64,000 nt of DNA from Nocardia vinacea (GTDB lineage: Bacteria; Actinomycetota; Actinomycetes; Mycobacteriales; Mycobacteriaceae), in NCBI RefSeq assembly GCF_035920345.1, contig NZ_CP109149.1:7130001-7194000 (forward strand). The letters are read 5' to 3'. Below the pieces are notes generated by a model, which searched no databases, was not told where the DNA came from, and saw nothing but the letters and a program-made list of their open reading frames with translations. Below are positions 11,821 through 21,421 of the stretch, piece after piece. Each line of letters begins with the position of its first letter. The stretch's first letter is position 1. The translations under genes were made by a program, and so were the position numbers.

Positions 11821-12381
11821 TTATCCGTAGGTGTCCCGTGGACCTCGGCCTTTGATGTGCCGCTCACCCTTGCGCCAGCTCGGCGCCGCCGGACCGGTGA
11901 TCTTCAACGATGTGACCACGCCCTGTCCCACCGCCGCATTGATCTTCGCCAGGATCTGGCCCTGCAGCATGCGCAGCTGGGTGGCCCACGCCGTGGATTC
12001 GGCGGCGATGCTCAGCACGCCGTCCTTCAATGTCATCGGGGTCGCATGGGAGGCGATGTCCTCGCCGACCACACCGGCCCAGCGGCCGAAGACCATGCCC
12101 TCGGCGACCTTGGTCGACCAGCCCCGATTCTTCGCGATGGCGCCGGTCAGGCTCGAAAGCAGTTGCGGGTCACGGTCATCGGGCCGCGCGCCGGACCAGC
12201 CGGTGCGACGGCGGGCTCCGGTGCGCAGCCGGCGCGGCGATGCCCGGCCCTGCCCGACTGATTTACCACTCGCCTTGGCGGCAGCTCGCGCCTCCTCCAG
12301 CGCACGCCGCGCCAGATCGATACCGCGCAACTCCGGTTCCGGCTCGGATGCGGAAGCATTCGACGCTGTCGGATCGCTCAC
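11821..12381 (-). CDS. dciA: DciA/DUF721 replicative-helicase-associated protein
   Basis: The 186-residue protein has a disordered basic N-terminus and a C-terminal DUF721/DciA fold (from about residue 85: [20 protein letters not shown], then [17 protein letters not shown]). DciA proteins help load or operate the replicative helicase DnaB in bacteria lacking DnaC. The position between recF and gyrB matches Rv0004 of Mycobacterium. The GTG start at 12381 overlaps by four bases (GTGA) the stop of a 27-codon repeat-encoded ORF, suggesting that translation is coupled to that element; no independent Shine-Dalgarno is evident. Confidence 0.9.
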   Translation of the reverse strand: MSDPTASNASASEPEPELRGIDLARRALEEARAAAKASGKSVGQGRASPRRLRTGARRRTGWSGARPDDRDPQLLSSLTGAIAKNRGWSTKVAEGMVFGRWAGVVGEDIASHATPMTLKDGVLSIAAESTAWATQLRMLQGQILAKINAAVGQGVVTSLKITGPAAPSWRKGERHIKGRGPRDTYG

Positions 12382-12461
12382 GCCTGCGCCTCGCCGGCGC
12401 TCGGCTCCGTCGTGCGCGATTGCGCACTGTGTTGATGGTTCACTCGCTGGCGCTCACTCAC
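12378..12461 (-). repeat. Coupling repeat copy A with 27-codon ORF feeding dciA
   Basis: An 84-base ORF on minus, GTG at 12461 to TGA at 12378, encoding 27 residues that begin [10 protein letters not shown] and end EPSAGEAQA. The last four bases (GTGA) are also the dciA start. It is one of two tandem units about 80 bases long. Another unit upstream of trxB encodes a peptide of exactly the same length with the same ends. Confidence 0.8.
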
Positions 12462-12540
12462 GCCTGCGCCTCGCCGGCGCTCGGCTCCGTCGTGCGCGAT
12501 TGCGCGCTCTGTTGGTGGTTCACTCGCTCCGCTCGCTCAC
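12459..12540 (-). repeat. Coupling repeat copy B (tandem, frameshifted)
   Basis: The second tandem unit begins GTGAGCGAGCGGAGCGAGTG at 12540 and is over 90 percent identical by eye to copy A. A one-base deletion near its start makes the GTG frame stop after six codons, but the frame giving [18 protein letters not shown] continues to a TGA that overlaps the GTG of copy A. The units therefore chain through shared GTGA stop/start codons. Confidence 0.75.
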
Positions 12541-12647
12541 ACAAGGTCCGCCTCTCTCCCCGCCGCCGTTCGCGCGCTGGTTGCCGACGCGTCGCATTGC
12601 GATCGGCGCTGATCTTACCGACGCGATAGGGATCCGACGGTGCCCGA

Positions 12648-13835
12648 TCAACCGGTGGCAGCATCGGATTCCTGGTCGGCGATTCGGGAGATGCGGCCGT
12701 CCGCACCGCCGTTCGTTTCGACCCGGAGCGGAACCGCGGAAAGTTCCACGGGCACATCCTCGGGGACCGCGGCGGTGATCAGCACCTGTTCGGCGCCGGC
12801 CGCAACCTCGGCGAGTGCCGTGCGTCGGCGGCGATCGAGTTCGGAGAATACGTCATCGAGCAGCAGTACCGGTTCGGCGCCGGTGGCACGCAGCAGTTCG
12901 AAGGCCGCGAGCCGCAGCGCCAGTGCGAACGACCACGACTCACCGTGGCTGGCAAAGCCTTTCGCGGGGGCAGTGCCGAGCATCAGATCCAGATCGTCGC
13001 GGTGCGGGCCGACCAGGCAGACCCCACGTTCCAATTCCTTCGGCCGCGCCGCCGCCAGCTCGCGCAGCATATTCGCCTCCAGCGCCTCGACGTCATCGGG
13101 CTGCGGTGCGCGCGCCGGATCCAGGAACTCCGGCGGCAGGCTCGCGCTGCGGTAGCCGATTGCGGCGGGGCGTGATTCGGGCGCGATCGACGAGTACGCC
13201 TGTGCGAGATAGGGATACAGATCGTGCACCAGGCGCAGTCGCTGTGCGAGCAGCACCGAGGCGTGGGTCGCCAAATGCCCGTCCCATACATCCAGGGTGC
13301 TGAGTTCCGCCTTCGAGCGGGCTTGGCGCCCAGCGGATTTCAACAGGGCCGAGCGCTGTCGCAGCACCCGGTCGTAGTCGGCGCGCACGGCGGCCAGCCG
13401 CGGCAACCTGGCTGTGCACAACTCGTCGAGGAACCGCCGCCGTTCACCCGGATCGCCGCGGACCAGGGCGAGGTCCTCCGGTGCGAAGAGGACCGTCTGC
13501 AGAATGCCGAGGATTTCTCGCGGCCTGCGCACCGGTGATCGGTTGATCTGCGCGCGATTCGCGGCACCCTGGTTCAATTCGAGATCGATGCGAAGTTCGC
13601 GGCCCGCGTTCACGACAGTCGCGCCGATCCTGGCGCGATCGGTGCCGATACGGATCAGCGGTGCGTCGGCGGCAACCCGATGTGAGCCCAAGGCGGCGAG
13701 GTAGCCGACCGCCTCCAGCAGGTTCGTTTTGCCGTTGCCATTGGCCCCGAGGAAAACCGTTCGGCCTGGGGATAATTCGAGCTCGGCGTGCTCCCAGGAG
13801 CGAAAGTCGCGCAGTGACAGCGTCCGGATGAACAC
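12648..13835 (-). CDS. recF: DNA replication/repair protein RecF
   Basis: A 395-residue SMC-like ATPase that helps load RecA at gapped or stalled replication sites. Walker A is [13 protein letters not shown] near residue 34, followed by the RecF segment LAALGSHR; the ABC signature-like segment lies in the C-terminal third, and Walker B is [14 protein letters not shown] with the neighbouring RRR. It starts at GTG 13835. It lies 136 bases after dnaN. The mycobacterial gnd gene that can sit between dnaN and recF is absent here. Confidence 0.96.
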   Translation of the reverse strand: MFIRTLSLRDFRSWEHAELELSPGRTVFLGANGNGKTNLLEAVGYLAALGSHRVAADAPLIRIGTDRARIGATVVNAGRELRIDLELNQGAANRAQINRSPVRRPREILGILQTVLFAPEDLALVRGDPGERRRFLDELCTARLPRLAAVRADYDRVLRQRSALLKSAGRQARSKAELSTLDVWDGHLATHASVLLAQRLRLVHDLYPYLAQAYSSIAPESRPAAIGYRSASLPPEFLDPARAPQPDDVEALEANMLRELAAARPKELERGVCLVGPHRDDLDLMLGTAPAKGFASHGESWSFALALRLAAFELLRATGAEPVLLLDDVFSELDRRRRTALAEVAAGAEQVLITAAVPEDVPVELSAVPLRVETNGGADGRISRIADQESDAATG

Positions 13836-13971
13836 CCGTCTACTCCGCTCCGGCCGTCGTTATCGCCGTTTTCCGCCGCTGGTTGCGCCGAATCGGGCCC
13901 AGACCACAACATCTTGTGGTCCATCCACTGTCTGTGGACGAACTGTGGATAAATCGCATCTCCGCCGATGC

Positions 13972-15147
13972 TCAGCCCGGCAACCGAACCGGCATCAACA
14001 GGTAGACGTACGGGCTCTCCAGTGCGGCGAACGCACCCGATTCCGTCACCTTGGGTTCCTCGTCACTCGCGGGCAGCAGCACCGCAGGACGACTCGGCGT
14101 GGTGAAGCCGAAGGTGACCCGATCGGTATGCAGGGCGGAGAGTCCGTCGATGAGGTAGCCCGGATTGAACGCGATTGTCAGTGGCTCACCGCGGAATTCG
14201 GCCTCCAGCCACTCCTCGGCGCGGCCCGCGTCATCGCCGCCCGCCGAGAGCAGCAGGCCCTCGTCGGTGAATTCCAGCCGCACCTGTGCACCGCGCTCGG
14301 CGACCAGCGCGACGCGCTTGATGGCGTCGGTCAGTGTGGCGACCGGGAGGGTGGCGATCGAAGTGTGCTCCTTGGGGAGCAATTGCCGGAACTTGGGGAA
14401 TTCCGCATCGAGCAGTCGGGTGGTGGTCCGGCGGCCGGCATTCACGATGCCGAGCAGACCGTCCGCGCCACTGCCGGTGCCGAGCGAAAGCTGTACGGGA
14501 GCATCGGAGGGACCCAGCGTCTTCGCGGCCTCCGACAGTGTCCGGGCCGGAATCAGCACCGAGGTCTCGATATCGGTGCGGGCGGGCTGCCATTCGATGT
14601 GCCGGACCGCCAACCGGAATCGGTCGGTGGCCGCGAGCACGACCTGCGGTCCCTCGATCTCGACCCGGATACCGGTGAGCATCGGGAGCGTGTCGTCACG
14701 TCCGGCGGCGACCGCGACCTGGCCGACCGCCTCGGCGAAGACATCGACGCTCAGCTCACCGGTCTGCTGCGGCACCTCGGGCAGCTGGGGATAGTCCTCG
14801 ACCGGCATGGTCGGCAGCGAGAACTTCGCACTGCCACAGGTGATCAGTACGCGGGTGCCGTCGATGGCGACATCGACGGGCTTATTGGACAGCGCCTTGG
14901 TGATATCGGCAAGCAGTCGGCCGGAGACGAGCACCTCGCCGGGTCCGGCGACCTCGGCCGCGACGCGCATCTGCGCGGAGACCTCGTAGTCGAAGCCGGA
15001 GACGGTCAGTCCGTTCTCGCCCGCCACGAGTAGTACACCGCCGAGTACCGGGACCGGAGGCCGCGACGGGAGGCTGCGTGCCACCCATGCAACGGACTCG
15101 GCGAAATCCTCTCGGGCGACCCGAAATTTCATACTCGCCAGCTCCAT
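13972..15147 (-). CDS. dnaN: DNA polymerase III beta sliding clamp
   Basis: The 391-residue clamp is built of three related domains and gives processivity to the replicase. Recognisable family segments are [62 protein letters not shown] and the C-terminal [15 protein letters not shown] 15147 is used; ATG 15132 (MKFRVARED) has GGAG nine bases upstream and is a good alternative. Its 5' side is oriC, and it runs towards recF. Confidence 0.97.
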   Translation of the reverse strand: MELASMKFRVAREDFAESVAWVARSLPSRPPVPVLGGVLLVAGENGLTVSGFDYEVSAQMRVAAEVAGPGEVLVSGRLLADITKALSNKPVDVAIDGTRVLITCGSAKFSLPTMPVEDYPQLPEVPQQTGELSVDVFAEAVGQVAVAAGRDDTLPMLTGIRVEIEGPQVVLAATDRFRLAVRHIEWQPARTDIETSVLIPARTLSEAAKTLGPSDAPVQLSLGTGSGADGLLGIVNAGRRTTTRLLDAEFPKFRQLLPKEHTSIATLPVATLTDAIKRVALVAERGAQVRLEFTDEGLLLSAGGDDAGRAEEWLEAEFRGEPLTIAFNPGYLIDGLSALHTDRVTFGFTTPSRPAVLLPASDEEPKVTESGAFAALESPYVYLLMPVRLPG

Positions 15148-15461
15148 CGCCCGATCTGTCCTCTCCCGGTTCCGTGATCTCTGTCGGCTTAGTCAGCGTT
15201 GATTCTCGAAAGGGGGTGCCGTACCTGCCGCCTTGCAGTCTGGCATAGGCGACCGACATTGAACCGTACTCGTCCGGACCAGCTGAACCTAGCCCGACCC
15301 TCCGGTTGTTCTGTGTAGCGAACACGATCCGTGCAGCGAAATATCGAGCAAGGAGAACAGGTGCGGGTGAATCGAGCGGATGTGTCGGCCCCTCTTCTCC
15401 TTGCCCGTCTCGGCGAGTGGCTCGGATGCCGATGCTCACCGATCGACTTTCCACACACCCT

Positions 15462-15528
15462 GTTTTGAAGAGAGATCTTCTAGAAGAAGAACTGAAGTAG
15501 TAGTAGGCACTGTGGAATCTGTGGACTG
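15462..15528 (+). other. Putative unwinding element with DnaA-trio repeats
   Basis: An AT-rich tract (GTTTTGAAGAGAGATCTTC then TAGAAGAAGAACTGAAG) leads into TAGTAGTAG at 15498-15506, then a short GC step (GCAC) and two DnaA-box-like 9-mers at 15511 and 15520. Read 3' to 5' the repeats are GAT-GAT-GAT-GAA, the pattern described for DnaA-trios in bacterial unwinding regions, and the order trios, GC step, boxes fits that model. Confidence 0.65.
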
Positions 15529-15582
15529 CGGCCGTATCCGCAGGTCCGGGGGCGTGGTGCGGTGGGGATGACCGTTGGGTGA

Positions 15583-15923
15583 CTCGAGGATGAACGGATG
15601 GGGGTTGTGGACGTTGCGGGTTTGTCCCCCATTCATCCTCGAGCACTCCTCGAGTTGTTCCACCAGATTCACCAGGTTGTTCACACGTGTGCACCAAATC
15701 GTGGACAACTCGAGGAATCCTCGAGGACTCCACATGGACTCCTCGAGGATTCCCCAAGCCGCTGACCGAGCCCGTCGCTGGTCAGGGCCTGTGTGTGGAT
15801 AAGGCTGTGGACTCTGTTGATTCCACCCCTGTTAGCAACGGATCCACGATCATCCGCACAGCCTGTGGACGAACCGGTGCACAACTCGGAGTTTCCTCGA
15901 GGACTCCACAAGAATTCCTCGAG
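15583..15923. repeat. CTCGAG palindrome array in oriC
   Basis: Eight copies of CTCGAG at 15583, 15638, 15649, 15709, 15720, 15742, 15896 and 15918. Most are extended to TCCTCGAGGA, and three continue into a DnaA-box-like TCCACA (TCCTCGAGGACTCCACA near 15719 and 15895, TCCTCGAGGAGTCCACA near 15917). Confidence 0.85.
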
Positions 15924-15936
15924 GAGTCCACAGGGC

Positions 15937-15970
15937 ATAAAAAAGCACCGCCCCAGGTCAGGGGCGGTGC
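15937..15970 (-). terminator. Rho-independent terminator of dnaA
   Basis: On the minus strand, GCACCGCCCC, loop TGACCT, GGGGCGGTGC, then TTTTTTAT: a perfect ten-pair stem with a T run, 18 bases after the dnaA stop. It would stop dnaA transcription before it enters oriC. Confidence 0.93.
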
Positions 15971-15988
15971 CGAGGTTGTTAGTACCGG

Positions 15989-17968
15989 TCAGCGCGAACG
16001 CTGTTTAATCCGGGCTGTTAGTTCTTGTACTTGGTCGTACACGCGACGCCGCTCGGTCATCTCCTTGCGCACTTTTTTCTCCGCGTACATGACCGTGGTG
16101 TGGTCGCGACCGAAGGCCTGGCCGATCTTGGGTAGCGATAGATCCGTTAGTTCCCGGCATAGATACATGGCGATCTGCCGGGCCTGGGCCAGCGGCCGGG
16201 CCTTACCCGGCCCGGTCAGCTCCTCGAGCGTGGTGTTGAAGTATTCGGCGGTCACGGCCATGATCGTCGCCGCGTTGATCTCCAGCGTCGCGGTATCCGG
16301 CATGAGATCGCGCAGTACGACCTCGGCCAACGGCAGATCCAGCGGTTGGCCGTTCAGCGAGGCGAAGGCCGTCACCCGAATCAGCGCACCCTCCAGCTCG
16401 CGGATATTGCGCTCGACCCGACTGGCGATCAGTTCCAGCACGTCGTGCGGCACGTCGAGCCGGTCCATCCGCGCCTTCTTGCGCAGAATCGCGATGCGCG
16501 TCTCCAACTCCGGCGGCTGCACATCGGTGATCAGGCCCCATTCGAACCGGGTCCGCAGCCGCTCCTCCAGCGTGGCGAGCTGCTTGGGCGGCCGATCGGA
16601 GGACACCACGATCTGCTTATTGGCGTTGTGCAGGGTGTTGAAGGTGTGGAAGAACTCCTCCTGGATGCCTTCCTTGCCCTCGATGAACTGGATGTCGTCG
16701 ACCAGCAGAATGTCGGTCTCGCGGTAGCGGCGCTTGAATGCCACCTTGCGGTCGTCCCGCAGGCTGTTGATGAAGTCGTTGGTGAATTCCTCGGTCGATA
16801 CGTACTTCACCCGCATACCGGGGAACAGCCGCTGGGCATAGTGTCCGGCCGCGTGCAGCAGATGGGTCTTGCCGAGACCCGAGGCGCCCCAGACGAACAG
16901 CGGGTTGTAGGCGCGCGCGGGCGCCTCCGCGATCGCGACCGCCGCGGCGTGCGCGAAGCGATTGGACGCGCCGATGACGAAGGTCTCGAAGGTGTATTTG
17001 GCATTCAGGCTCGCCGAGGAATTCGACGGCGCCGGATTCTCCTGCGACTTGGTGAAGTAGGTCGGCCACGAATTGCGAACATTGACGACGGGTTCGTCGT
17101 CGTGCGAGTTGTCCGAGATCGGCTCGCGGACCGATTCGTGCGCGGCTGCGATGGCCGGATCGGTGCCCGGCCGGGATTCCCGTGCGGATGCCGGCTCCCG
17201 CATCGGCGCGCGACCCTGGGCCCGCGCCGGTTCCGGTGTCGGCTCCGGATTGAACAGTGACTCCTGTCCGGGCGGCACCGAATCGCGTCGCGGTGGGAGT
17301 CCGGATTCGCGGCGGTGCCCGGGCGGCTCCTGCCGTTCGCCATTGGTCTGGCCCGGATAGTCGCCGCGGCTCGGGTATTTGTCGGTCGGGTACTCCCCGG
17401 CCACTTCGTATCCGGGCACCGGCAGGTATTCGGGCGCGCCCGCGTATTCGGGTGCAGGCTCATAGCCGGGTGCCGCCGAGTACTCCGGTCCGGCCGAGTA
17501 TTCGGGCGCCGCCGGGTAGTCGTTGGGCTGTGCATAACGCGGCGGGGCGTAGTCGTTGCGTCCGGGATAGTCGGGGGCGGGATAGCCCGCCGGACCGCGA
17601 CCGCTGTCGCGGCCACGCTCGGGCCGACTCGTCATGCGCGCGTGACGCGGATTATTGCCGGGGCGTTCGGTCGGCTGCGTCGCCGGCGCCGCGATCCGGA
17701 CGCCGAGGCCCTCGACCTGCGGACCGAGACGACGGCCGAGTGAGCGCAGAATGGGTTCGCGCAGATCGCGTTCGATGGCCTCCTGGGCCAACGACGATGG
17801 CACCGAGAGCAAGGCGAACCCCTGCGCCACGGTCAGCGGCTTGACCAGTTTGAGCCAGGCCTGCTGTGCCCGGGACACCGGCGGGATGGCACCATCGGCC
17901 GAGCCGGTGGTGAGTTCGGCGACCACCTCCGGCCACACCGTGGCCAACACGTTCTGCTCGTCGTCCAA
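15989..17968 (-). CDS. dnaA: Chromosomal replication initiator DnaA
   Basis: A 659-residue initiator, long for the family (M. tuberculosis about 507). Domain I spans about residues 1-95. Then comes an unusually long linker (about 100-320) rich in Pro, Tyr, Glu and Arg, with repeated PEY/PGY/DY units around 126-209. AAA+ motifs follow: Walker [14 protein letters not shown] near 366 and Walker [10 protein letters not shown]. Domain IV ends with the DnaA-box-binding signature QIGRDHTTV-like [14 protein letters not shown]. The TTG at 17968 has GGAGG eight bases upstream. It runs towards oriC and ends at an intrinsic terminator. Confidence 0.97.
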   Translation of the reverse strand: MDDEQNVLATVWPEVVAELTTGSADGAIPPVSRAQQAWLKLVKPLTVAQGFALLSVPSSLAQEAIERDLREPILRSLGRRLGPQVEGLGVRIAAPATQPTERPGNNPRHARMTSRPERGRDSGRGPAGYPAPDYPGRNDYAPPRYAQPNDYPAAPEYSAGPEYSAAPGYEPAPEYAGAPEYLPVPGYEVAGEYPTDKYPSRGDYPGQTNGERQEPPGHRRESGLPPRRDSVPPGQESLFNPEPTPEPARAQGRAPMREPASARESRPGTDPAIAAAHESVREPISDNSHDDEPVVNVRNSWPTYFTKSQENPAPSNSSASLNAKYTFETFVIGASNRFAHAAAVAIAEAPARAYNPLFVWGASGLGKTHLLHAAGHYAQRLFPGMRVKYVSTEEFTNDFINSLRDDRKVAFKRRYRETDILLVDDIQFIEGKEGIQEEFFHTFNTLHNANKQIVVSSDRPPKQLATLEERLRTRFEWGLITDVQPPELETRIAILRKKARMDRLDVPHDVLELIASRVERNIRELEGALIRVTAFASLNGQPLDLPLAEVVLRDLMPDTATLEINAATIMAVTAEYFNTTLEELTGPGKARPLAQARQIAMYLCRELTDLSLPKIGQAFGRDHTTVMYAEKKVRKEMTERRRVYDQVQELTARIKQRSR

Positions 17969-18588
17969 TGCAGTTTCCTCCCCGGAAGTAGGCGATAGGA
18001 GCAGACGGTCGGAGCCTGCGGAGTATCGGCCGTGGCTGAGTCGATGTTGTGATTCCGCGTACGTGCGTAACCGGTTCGGACGCTGCCCGGGTCCCCCATC
18101 CGGGCGGCGGCGTGGCACCGTCGGCCCTACGAATATGCCACTCCAGGGGTCTTTCCACACAATTATCCACAGATGTGGAGAACCCTGGGGAAATGTGAAA
18201 CGAGGTTGCGCTCCGCCGCTGTACGGCCTGGACCTGCGGTTCTGCAGCAATCTTCTGGCTACGTACCCTAGTCGGCGCGTCGGCCGACGGCTAGGGGTGT
18301 GGACGAACTCACGGTTATACCCAGGATGCGTGACTCCGGTGCAGCGCTCCAGTGCGGGCCAGGGGACAGGTGGGCCGAGTTTGACCCGCACTTTGCCGAT
18401 CAGTACCCTCGTACAGTCACCCCTTGGTGCGGTGGCGGTCCTGTGCTGACCGTGTCAGGTCGTATCGACCTCGTGCGCCAGGACCGACGCGCATCGATGA
18501 TGACCACCTCGCGATTCATCGCGCAAAGACGTATCACCGACAAGCTTTGGGCGCCGCACGGCGCCCACCTACTCGAGGAGTGTTGACC
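17969..18588. promoter_or_regulatory. Divergent dnaA/rpmH control region
   Basis: 620 non-coding bases. DnaA-box-like sites: CTTTCCACA 18151-18159, TTATCCACA 18163-18171 (perfect), TGTGGAGAA 18174-18182 and TGTGGACGA 18298-18306, consistent with autoregulation of dnaA. On minus, TAGGGT near 18264 could be a dnaA -10 but lacks a recognisable -35. The rpmH promoter is listed separately. Confidence 0.7.
18381..18409 (+). promoter_or_regulatory. rpmH promoter
   Basis: TTGACC at 18381-18386 and TACCCT at 18404-18409 with exactly 17 bases between them, on the plus strand. Transcription would start near 18416, leaving a leader of about 170 bases before rpmH. Confidence 0.75.
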
Positions 18589-18732
18589 GTGGCCAAGGGC
18601 AAGCGGACGTTCCAGCCGAACAACCGTCGTCGGGCGCGGGTCCACGGCTTCCGTCTCCGGATGCGCACCCGCGCTGGTCGCGCGATTGTTTCCGCGCGTC
18701 GCGGCAAGGGCCGCAAATCCCTCACTGCTTGA
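18589..18732 (+). CDS. rpmH: 50S ribosomal protein L34
   Basis: A 47-residue basic protein starting [20 protein letters not shown] and ending KGRKSLTA, essentially the invariant L34 sequence of Actinobacteria. GTG 18589 follows AGGAG (18576-18580) at eight bases. It begins the rpmH-rnpA-yidD-yidC-jag set, transcribed away from dnaA. Confidence 0.98.
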   Translation: MAKGKRTFQPNNRRRARVHGFRLRMRTRAGRAIVSARRGKGRKSLTA

Positions 18733-18753
18733 TCCTCGCTCTCGGACGCTCGG

Positions 18754-19185
18754 GTGCTGCCTGAGCCGTATCGGTTGCATCATCGTGCCGACTTCTCCCG
18801 GACGGTGCGCCGCGGCCAGCGAATCGGGAGGCGAGATCTGGTCGTACACGCGCTCGTGCGCGGGTATGACGGAACTGTGGGCGCGAGTGGACGACGAAGC
18901 GATGCGGCTGAGGCCGGATCGTTGGTCCGCGTGGGCGGTCCACGGTTCGGATTGATTGTCAGCAAGGCGGTGGGCAACGCGGTGATTCGACACCGCGTCG
19001 CCCGCCGCCTGCGTCATATGTGCGGTCAGGTGATCGCCGAGTTGCCCGCCGATGCCGACATCGTGATCCGCGCATTGCCCGGCGCCGCGACCGCCGACGC
19101 GACGGAGTTGCTCCGCCAGCTGCGTGGCGCGCTGCGCAAGCTCGATATCGTCCGCCCATCGGCTACCGTGGCCGGTGCGGGATGA
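18754..19185 (+). CDS. rnpA: Ribonuclease P protein component
   Basis: The 143-residue basic protein subunit of RNase P, which helps the RNA subunit trim tRNA 5' leaders. The conserved RNR-type helix is visible as VSKAVGNAVIRHRVARRLR near residues 70-88, and the N-terminus has the usual RLHHRADFSRTVRRG. GTG 18754 is the start, 21 bases after rpmH, with no strong ribosome-binding site, so coupling to rpmH is likely. An insertion of about 20 residues (GTVGASGRRSDAAEAGS) extends a loop. Its stop overlaps the yidD start (ATGA). Confidence 0.95.
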   Translation: MLPEPYRLHHRADFSRTVRRGQRIGRRDLVVHALVRGYDGTVGASGRRSDAAEAGSLVRVGGPRFGLIVSKAVGNAVIRHRVARRLRHMCGQVIAELPADADIVIRALPGAATADATELLRQLRGALRKLDIVRPSATVAGAG

Positions 19186-19535
19186 GTGCGCGCTCCACCG
19201 TTGCTCGGCTACCCGCGAACACGGTGATCTTCCTGATCGAGCTCTACCGGACGTATGTCTCCCCCATGCGCCTGCCGGTGTGCCGTTTCACCCCGACCTG
19301 TAGCGAGTACGCGGTGACCGCGTTACGCACCCGCGGCCTGTTCATAGGTCTCGGATTGACGGTCGTGCGATTGGCGAAATGCGCACCCTGGCACCCTGGT
19401 GGGTGGGATCCCGTTCCGGAGCGAAAAACACGCGAACGGAACGAGTCAGCCGCCGACCAGCAGGCGTCGGCGCCACACGCTTGTAAAGGATCACCGCGCG
19501 CGGTGATCGGCGATACGAACGACGGGAGTGCATAG
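19182..19535 (+). CDS. yidD: Membrane protein insertion efficiency factor YidD
   Basis: A 117-residue YidD protein. The core [20 protein letters not shown] and [12 protein letters not shown] and the [14 protein letters not shown] ending of the domain are diagnostic; three Cys are conserved. It is a membrane-associated helper of YidC-dependent insertion. The ATG at 19182 overlaps the rnpA stop by four bases, indicating coupled translation. The tail after residue 80 is variable and probably disordered. Confidence 0.95.
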   Translation: MSARSTVARLPANTVIFLIELYRTYVSPMRLPVCRFTPTCSEYAVTALRTRGLFIGLGLTVVRLAKCAPWHPGGWDPVPERKTRERNESAADQQASAPHACKGSPRAVIGDTNDGSA

Positions 19536-19539
19536 AGCC

Positions 19540-20637
19540 GTGCTCGACTTCATTTATTATCCGGTGTCCTGGATCCTCTGGTTCTGGCATCGGGTCTTCG
19601 GGTTCGCGTTCGGCGCGGACAACGGACTCACCTGGGCACTGGCCGTGGTGTTCCTGGTGTTCACGCTGCGCGTGCTGCTGTACAAGCCGTTCGTCAAACA
19701 GGTTCGCACCACCAAGCAGATGCAGGAGCTGCAGCCCCAGATCAAGGAGCTGCAGAAGAAGTACAAGAACGATCGCCAGAAGATGGCGACCGAGATGCAG
19801 AAGCTGCAGAAGGATCACGGCTTCAACCCGTTGATGGGCTGCCTGCCGATCCTGGCGCAGGTGCCGGTCTTCCTCGGTCTGTTCCATGTGCTGCGCTCGT
19901 TCAACCGCACCGGCACCGGAATCGGCCAGCTCGGCATGTCGGCTTACGACAATGCGCACACGCCGAACTACGTCTTCAGCGCCGCCGATGTCCAGTCCTT
20001 CCTGAGCGCCCGCATCTTCGGCGCCCCGATCTCCGCCTTCATCACCAGCCCGCCGAGCCAGCTGCAGGCCTTCGCCGATTACGGCGGTGTGCCGACCAAG
20101 CTGAGCATCGCGCTGGTCTCCATCCCGCTGATGGTGATCGCCGGTCTGGCGACGCATTTCAACGCGCGCGCTTCGGTTGCCCGGCAGAGTCCAGAGGCTG
20201 CGGCCAACCCGCAGTCGGCCATGATGAACAAGCTCGCGCTGTGGGTGTTCCCGCTCGGCGTGCTGGTCGGTGGCCCGTTCCTGCCGATCGCCATCCTGCT
20301 CTACTGGGTGTCCAATAACATCTGGACCTACGGACAGCAGCACCTCGTCTTCGGCCGCATGGCGAAGGAAGAGGAAATCAAGAAGCAGCAGAAGCTGGAT
20401 CAGCGCGCACAGAACGCGCCGAAGCCTGGTGCGAAACCGGTCAACGTGAAGAAGAAACAGTCGTCCTCCGACGCGACGTCCGTCGATGCGGATGCCGATG
20501 CCGCCGTGGATGCGGTTGATGCGCCGCCGTCGACGAACGGCACCGCGAAGTCCCCGACCAAGGCGGGACAGCGGCGCTCGGGCGGGCAGAAGCGACCGGG
20601 CAATCGTGGGCGACCCAACCAGAAGCGACGGCGCTGA
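19540..20637 (+). CDS. yidC: Membrane protein insertase YidC
   Basis: A 365-residue insertase of the Oxa1/YidC family. [20 protein letters not shown] forms the first helix; the conserved hairpin ([20 protein letters not shown]) and [21 protein letters not shown] follow, with later helices around residues 205, 245 and 260. The tail from about residue 290 is Lys/Asp/Ala-rich and basic at the end, typical of actinobacterial YidC. GTG 19540 has GGGAG 11 bases upstream; GTG 19528 is in frame but overlaps that site and the yidD stop. Confidence 0.95.
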   Translation: MLDFIYYPVSWILWFWHRVFGFAFGADNGLTWALAVVFLVFTLRVLLYKPFVKQVRTTKQMQELQPQIKELQKKYKNDRQKMATEMQKLQKDHGFNPLMGCLPILAQVPVFLGLFHVLRSFNRTGTGIGQLGMSAYDNAHTPNYVFSAADVQSFLSARIFGAPISAFITSPPSQLQAFADYGGVPTKLSIALVSIPLMVIAGLATHFNARASVARQSPEAAANPQSAMMNKLALWVFPLGVLVGGPFLPIAILLYWVSNNIWTYGQQHLVFGRMAKEEEIKKQQKLDQRAQNAPKPGAKPVNVKKKQSSSDATSVDADADAAVDAVDAPPSTNGTAKSPTKAGQRRSGGQKRPGNRGRPNQKRRR

Positions 20638-20735
20638 CACATCGCGCGCCTGCGGGATCTCTGAGCAACCCTGTTCGCGTTCTCCGATCGGCGCCGGTCG
20701 CCGGTCGCGCGCGATGAGCAGATGAAGGAAATCAA

Positions 20736-21302
20736 ATGACTGTTGAAACCGACGGAGGGGACGCCACTGTGGCGACGACGACGATGGTGAACGGCGAAAC
20801 CGAAGTGGGGGCCGAATCCACCGAGGCCGCGAACGACGCCGAGGAAGCTCTCATCGAAGAGGGCGAAATCGCGGGCGACTACCTCGAGCAGTTGCTCGAT
20901 GTACTCGACTTCGACGGCGATATCGATCTCGATGTCGAGGGCGACCGCGCCATCGTGAGCATCGACGGCGGACGCGATCTCTCGAAATTGGTCGGCCGCA
21001 ACGGCGAGGTGCTCGACGCACTGCAGGAGCTGACCCGTCTGGCCGTGCAGCAGGCCACCGGGGTGCGCAGTCGGCTCATGCTCGATGTTGCCGGCTGGCG
21101 CGCCAAGCGTCGCTCGGAGTTGAGTGCACTCGGCACCGCCGCCGCGCAACGGGTGCTGGAATCCGGTAAGCCGGAGCCGCTGGTGCCAATGACGCCGTTC
21201 GAGCGGAAGATCGTGCATGACGCCGTCGCCGCCGTCGACGGTGTCAGCAGCGAGAGCGAGGGCGTGGAGCCCAATCGGCACGTTGTTGTGGTGCCTGCCT
21301 GA
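20736..21302 (+). CDS. jag: Jag/KhpB-type KH-R3H RNA-binding protein
   Basis: A 188-residue protein with an acidic N-terminus (about 1-45), a KH domain (YLEQLLDVLDFDGDIDLDVE to LVGRNGEVLDALQELTRLA) and a C-terminal R3H domain (ending AVDGVSSESEGVEPNRHVVV). Jag proteins bind RNA and are linked to cell elongation; the gene next to yidC is Rv3920c in M. tuberculosis. ATG 20736 lies eight bases after AAGGAA. A terminator follows. Confidence 0.93.
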   Translation: MTVETDGGDATVATTTMVNGETEVGAESTEAANDAEEALIEEGEIAGDYLEQLLDVLDFDGDIDLDVEGDRAIVSIDGGRDLSKLVGRNGEVLDALQELTRLAVQQATGVRSRLMLDVAGWRAKRRSELSALGTAAAQRVLESGKPEPLVPMTPFERKIVHDAVAAVDGVSSESEGVEPNRHVVVVPA

Positions 21303-21323
21303 ATCGCGCGCTGTGATTGGATT

Positions 21324-21357
21324 AGGGCCTTCGGTCTTCGGACCGGAGGCCCTCTTT
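21324..21357 (+). terminator. Terminator after jag
   Basis: AGGGCCT (21324-21330) pairs with AGGCCCT (21347-21353), with an inner CGGTC/GACCG stem and loop TTCG, followed by CTTTA. It separates the rpmH-jag set from rsmG. Confidence 0.75.
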
Positions 21358-21421
21358 ATGTCTTGCATGCGCTCCCCTACCCCGGCCCCATCGCCACACT
21401 GATCGACTCGAGTTCGGAAGG

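Larger units (their letters stand above)
15148..15988. other. oriC: Chromosomal replication origin oriC
   Basis: 841 non-coding bases between dnaN and dnaA. DnaA-box-like 9-mers, read in the TGTGGATAA sense, include TGTGGAATC 15511, TGTGGACTG 15520, TGTGGACGT about 15606, CGTGGACAA 15700, TGTGGATAA 15793 (perfect consensus), TGTGGACTC about 15805 and TGTGGACGA about 15863; TTGTTCACA about 15677 is in the opposite sense. The AT-rich tract 15462-15506 is the likely unwinding element on the dnaN side. Eight CTCGAG palindromes are interspersed from 15583 to 15923. No protein gene is supported in the stretch. Confidence 0.93.

Noticed and set aside
17969..18391. 141-codon upstream extension of dnaA
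   Set aside because: The TTG at 17968 has a strong ribosome-binding site and matches the start of known DnaA; the extension passes through DnaA boxes.
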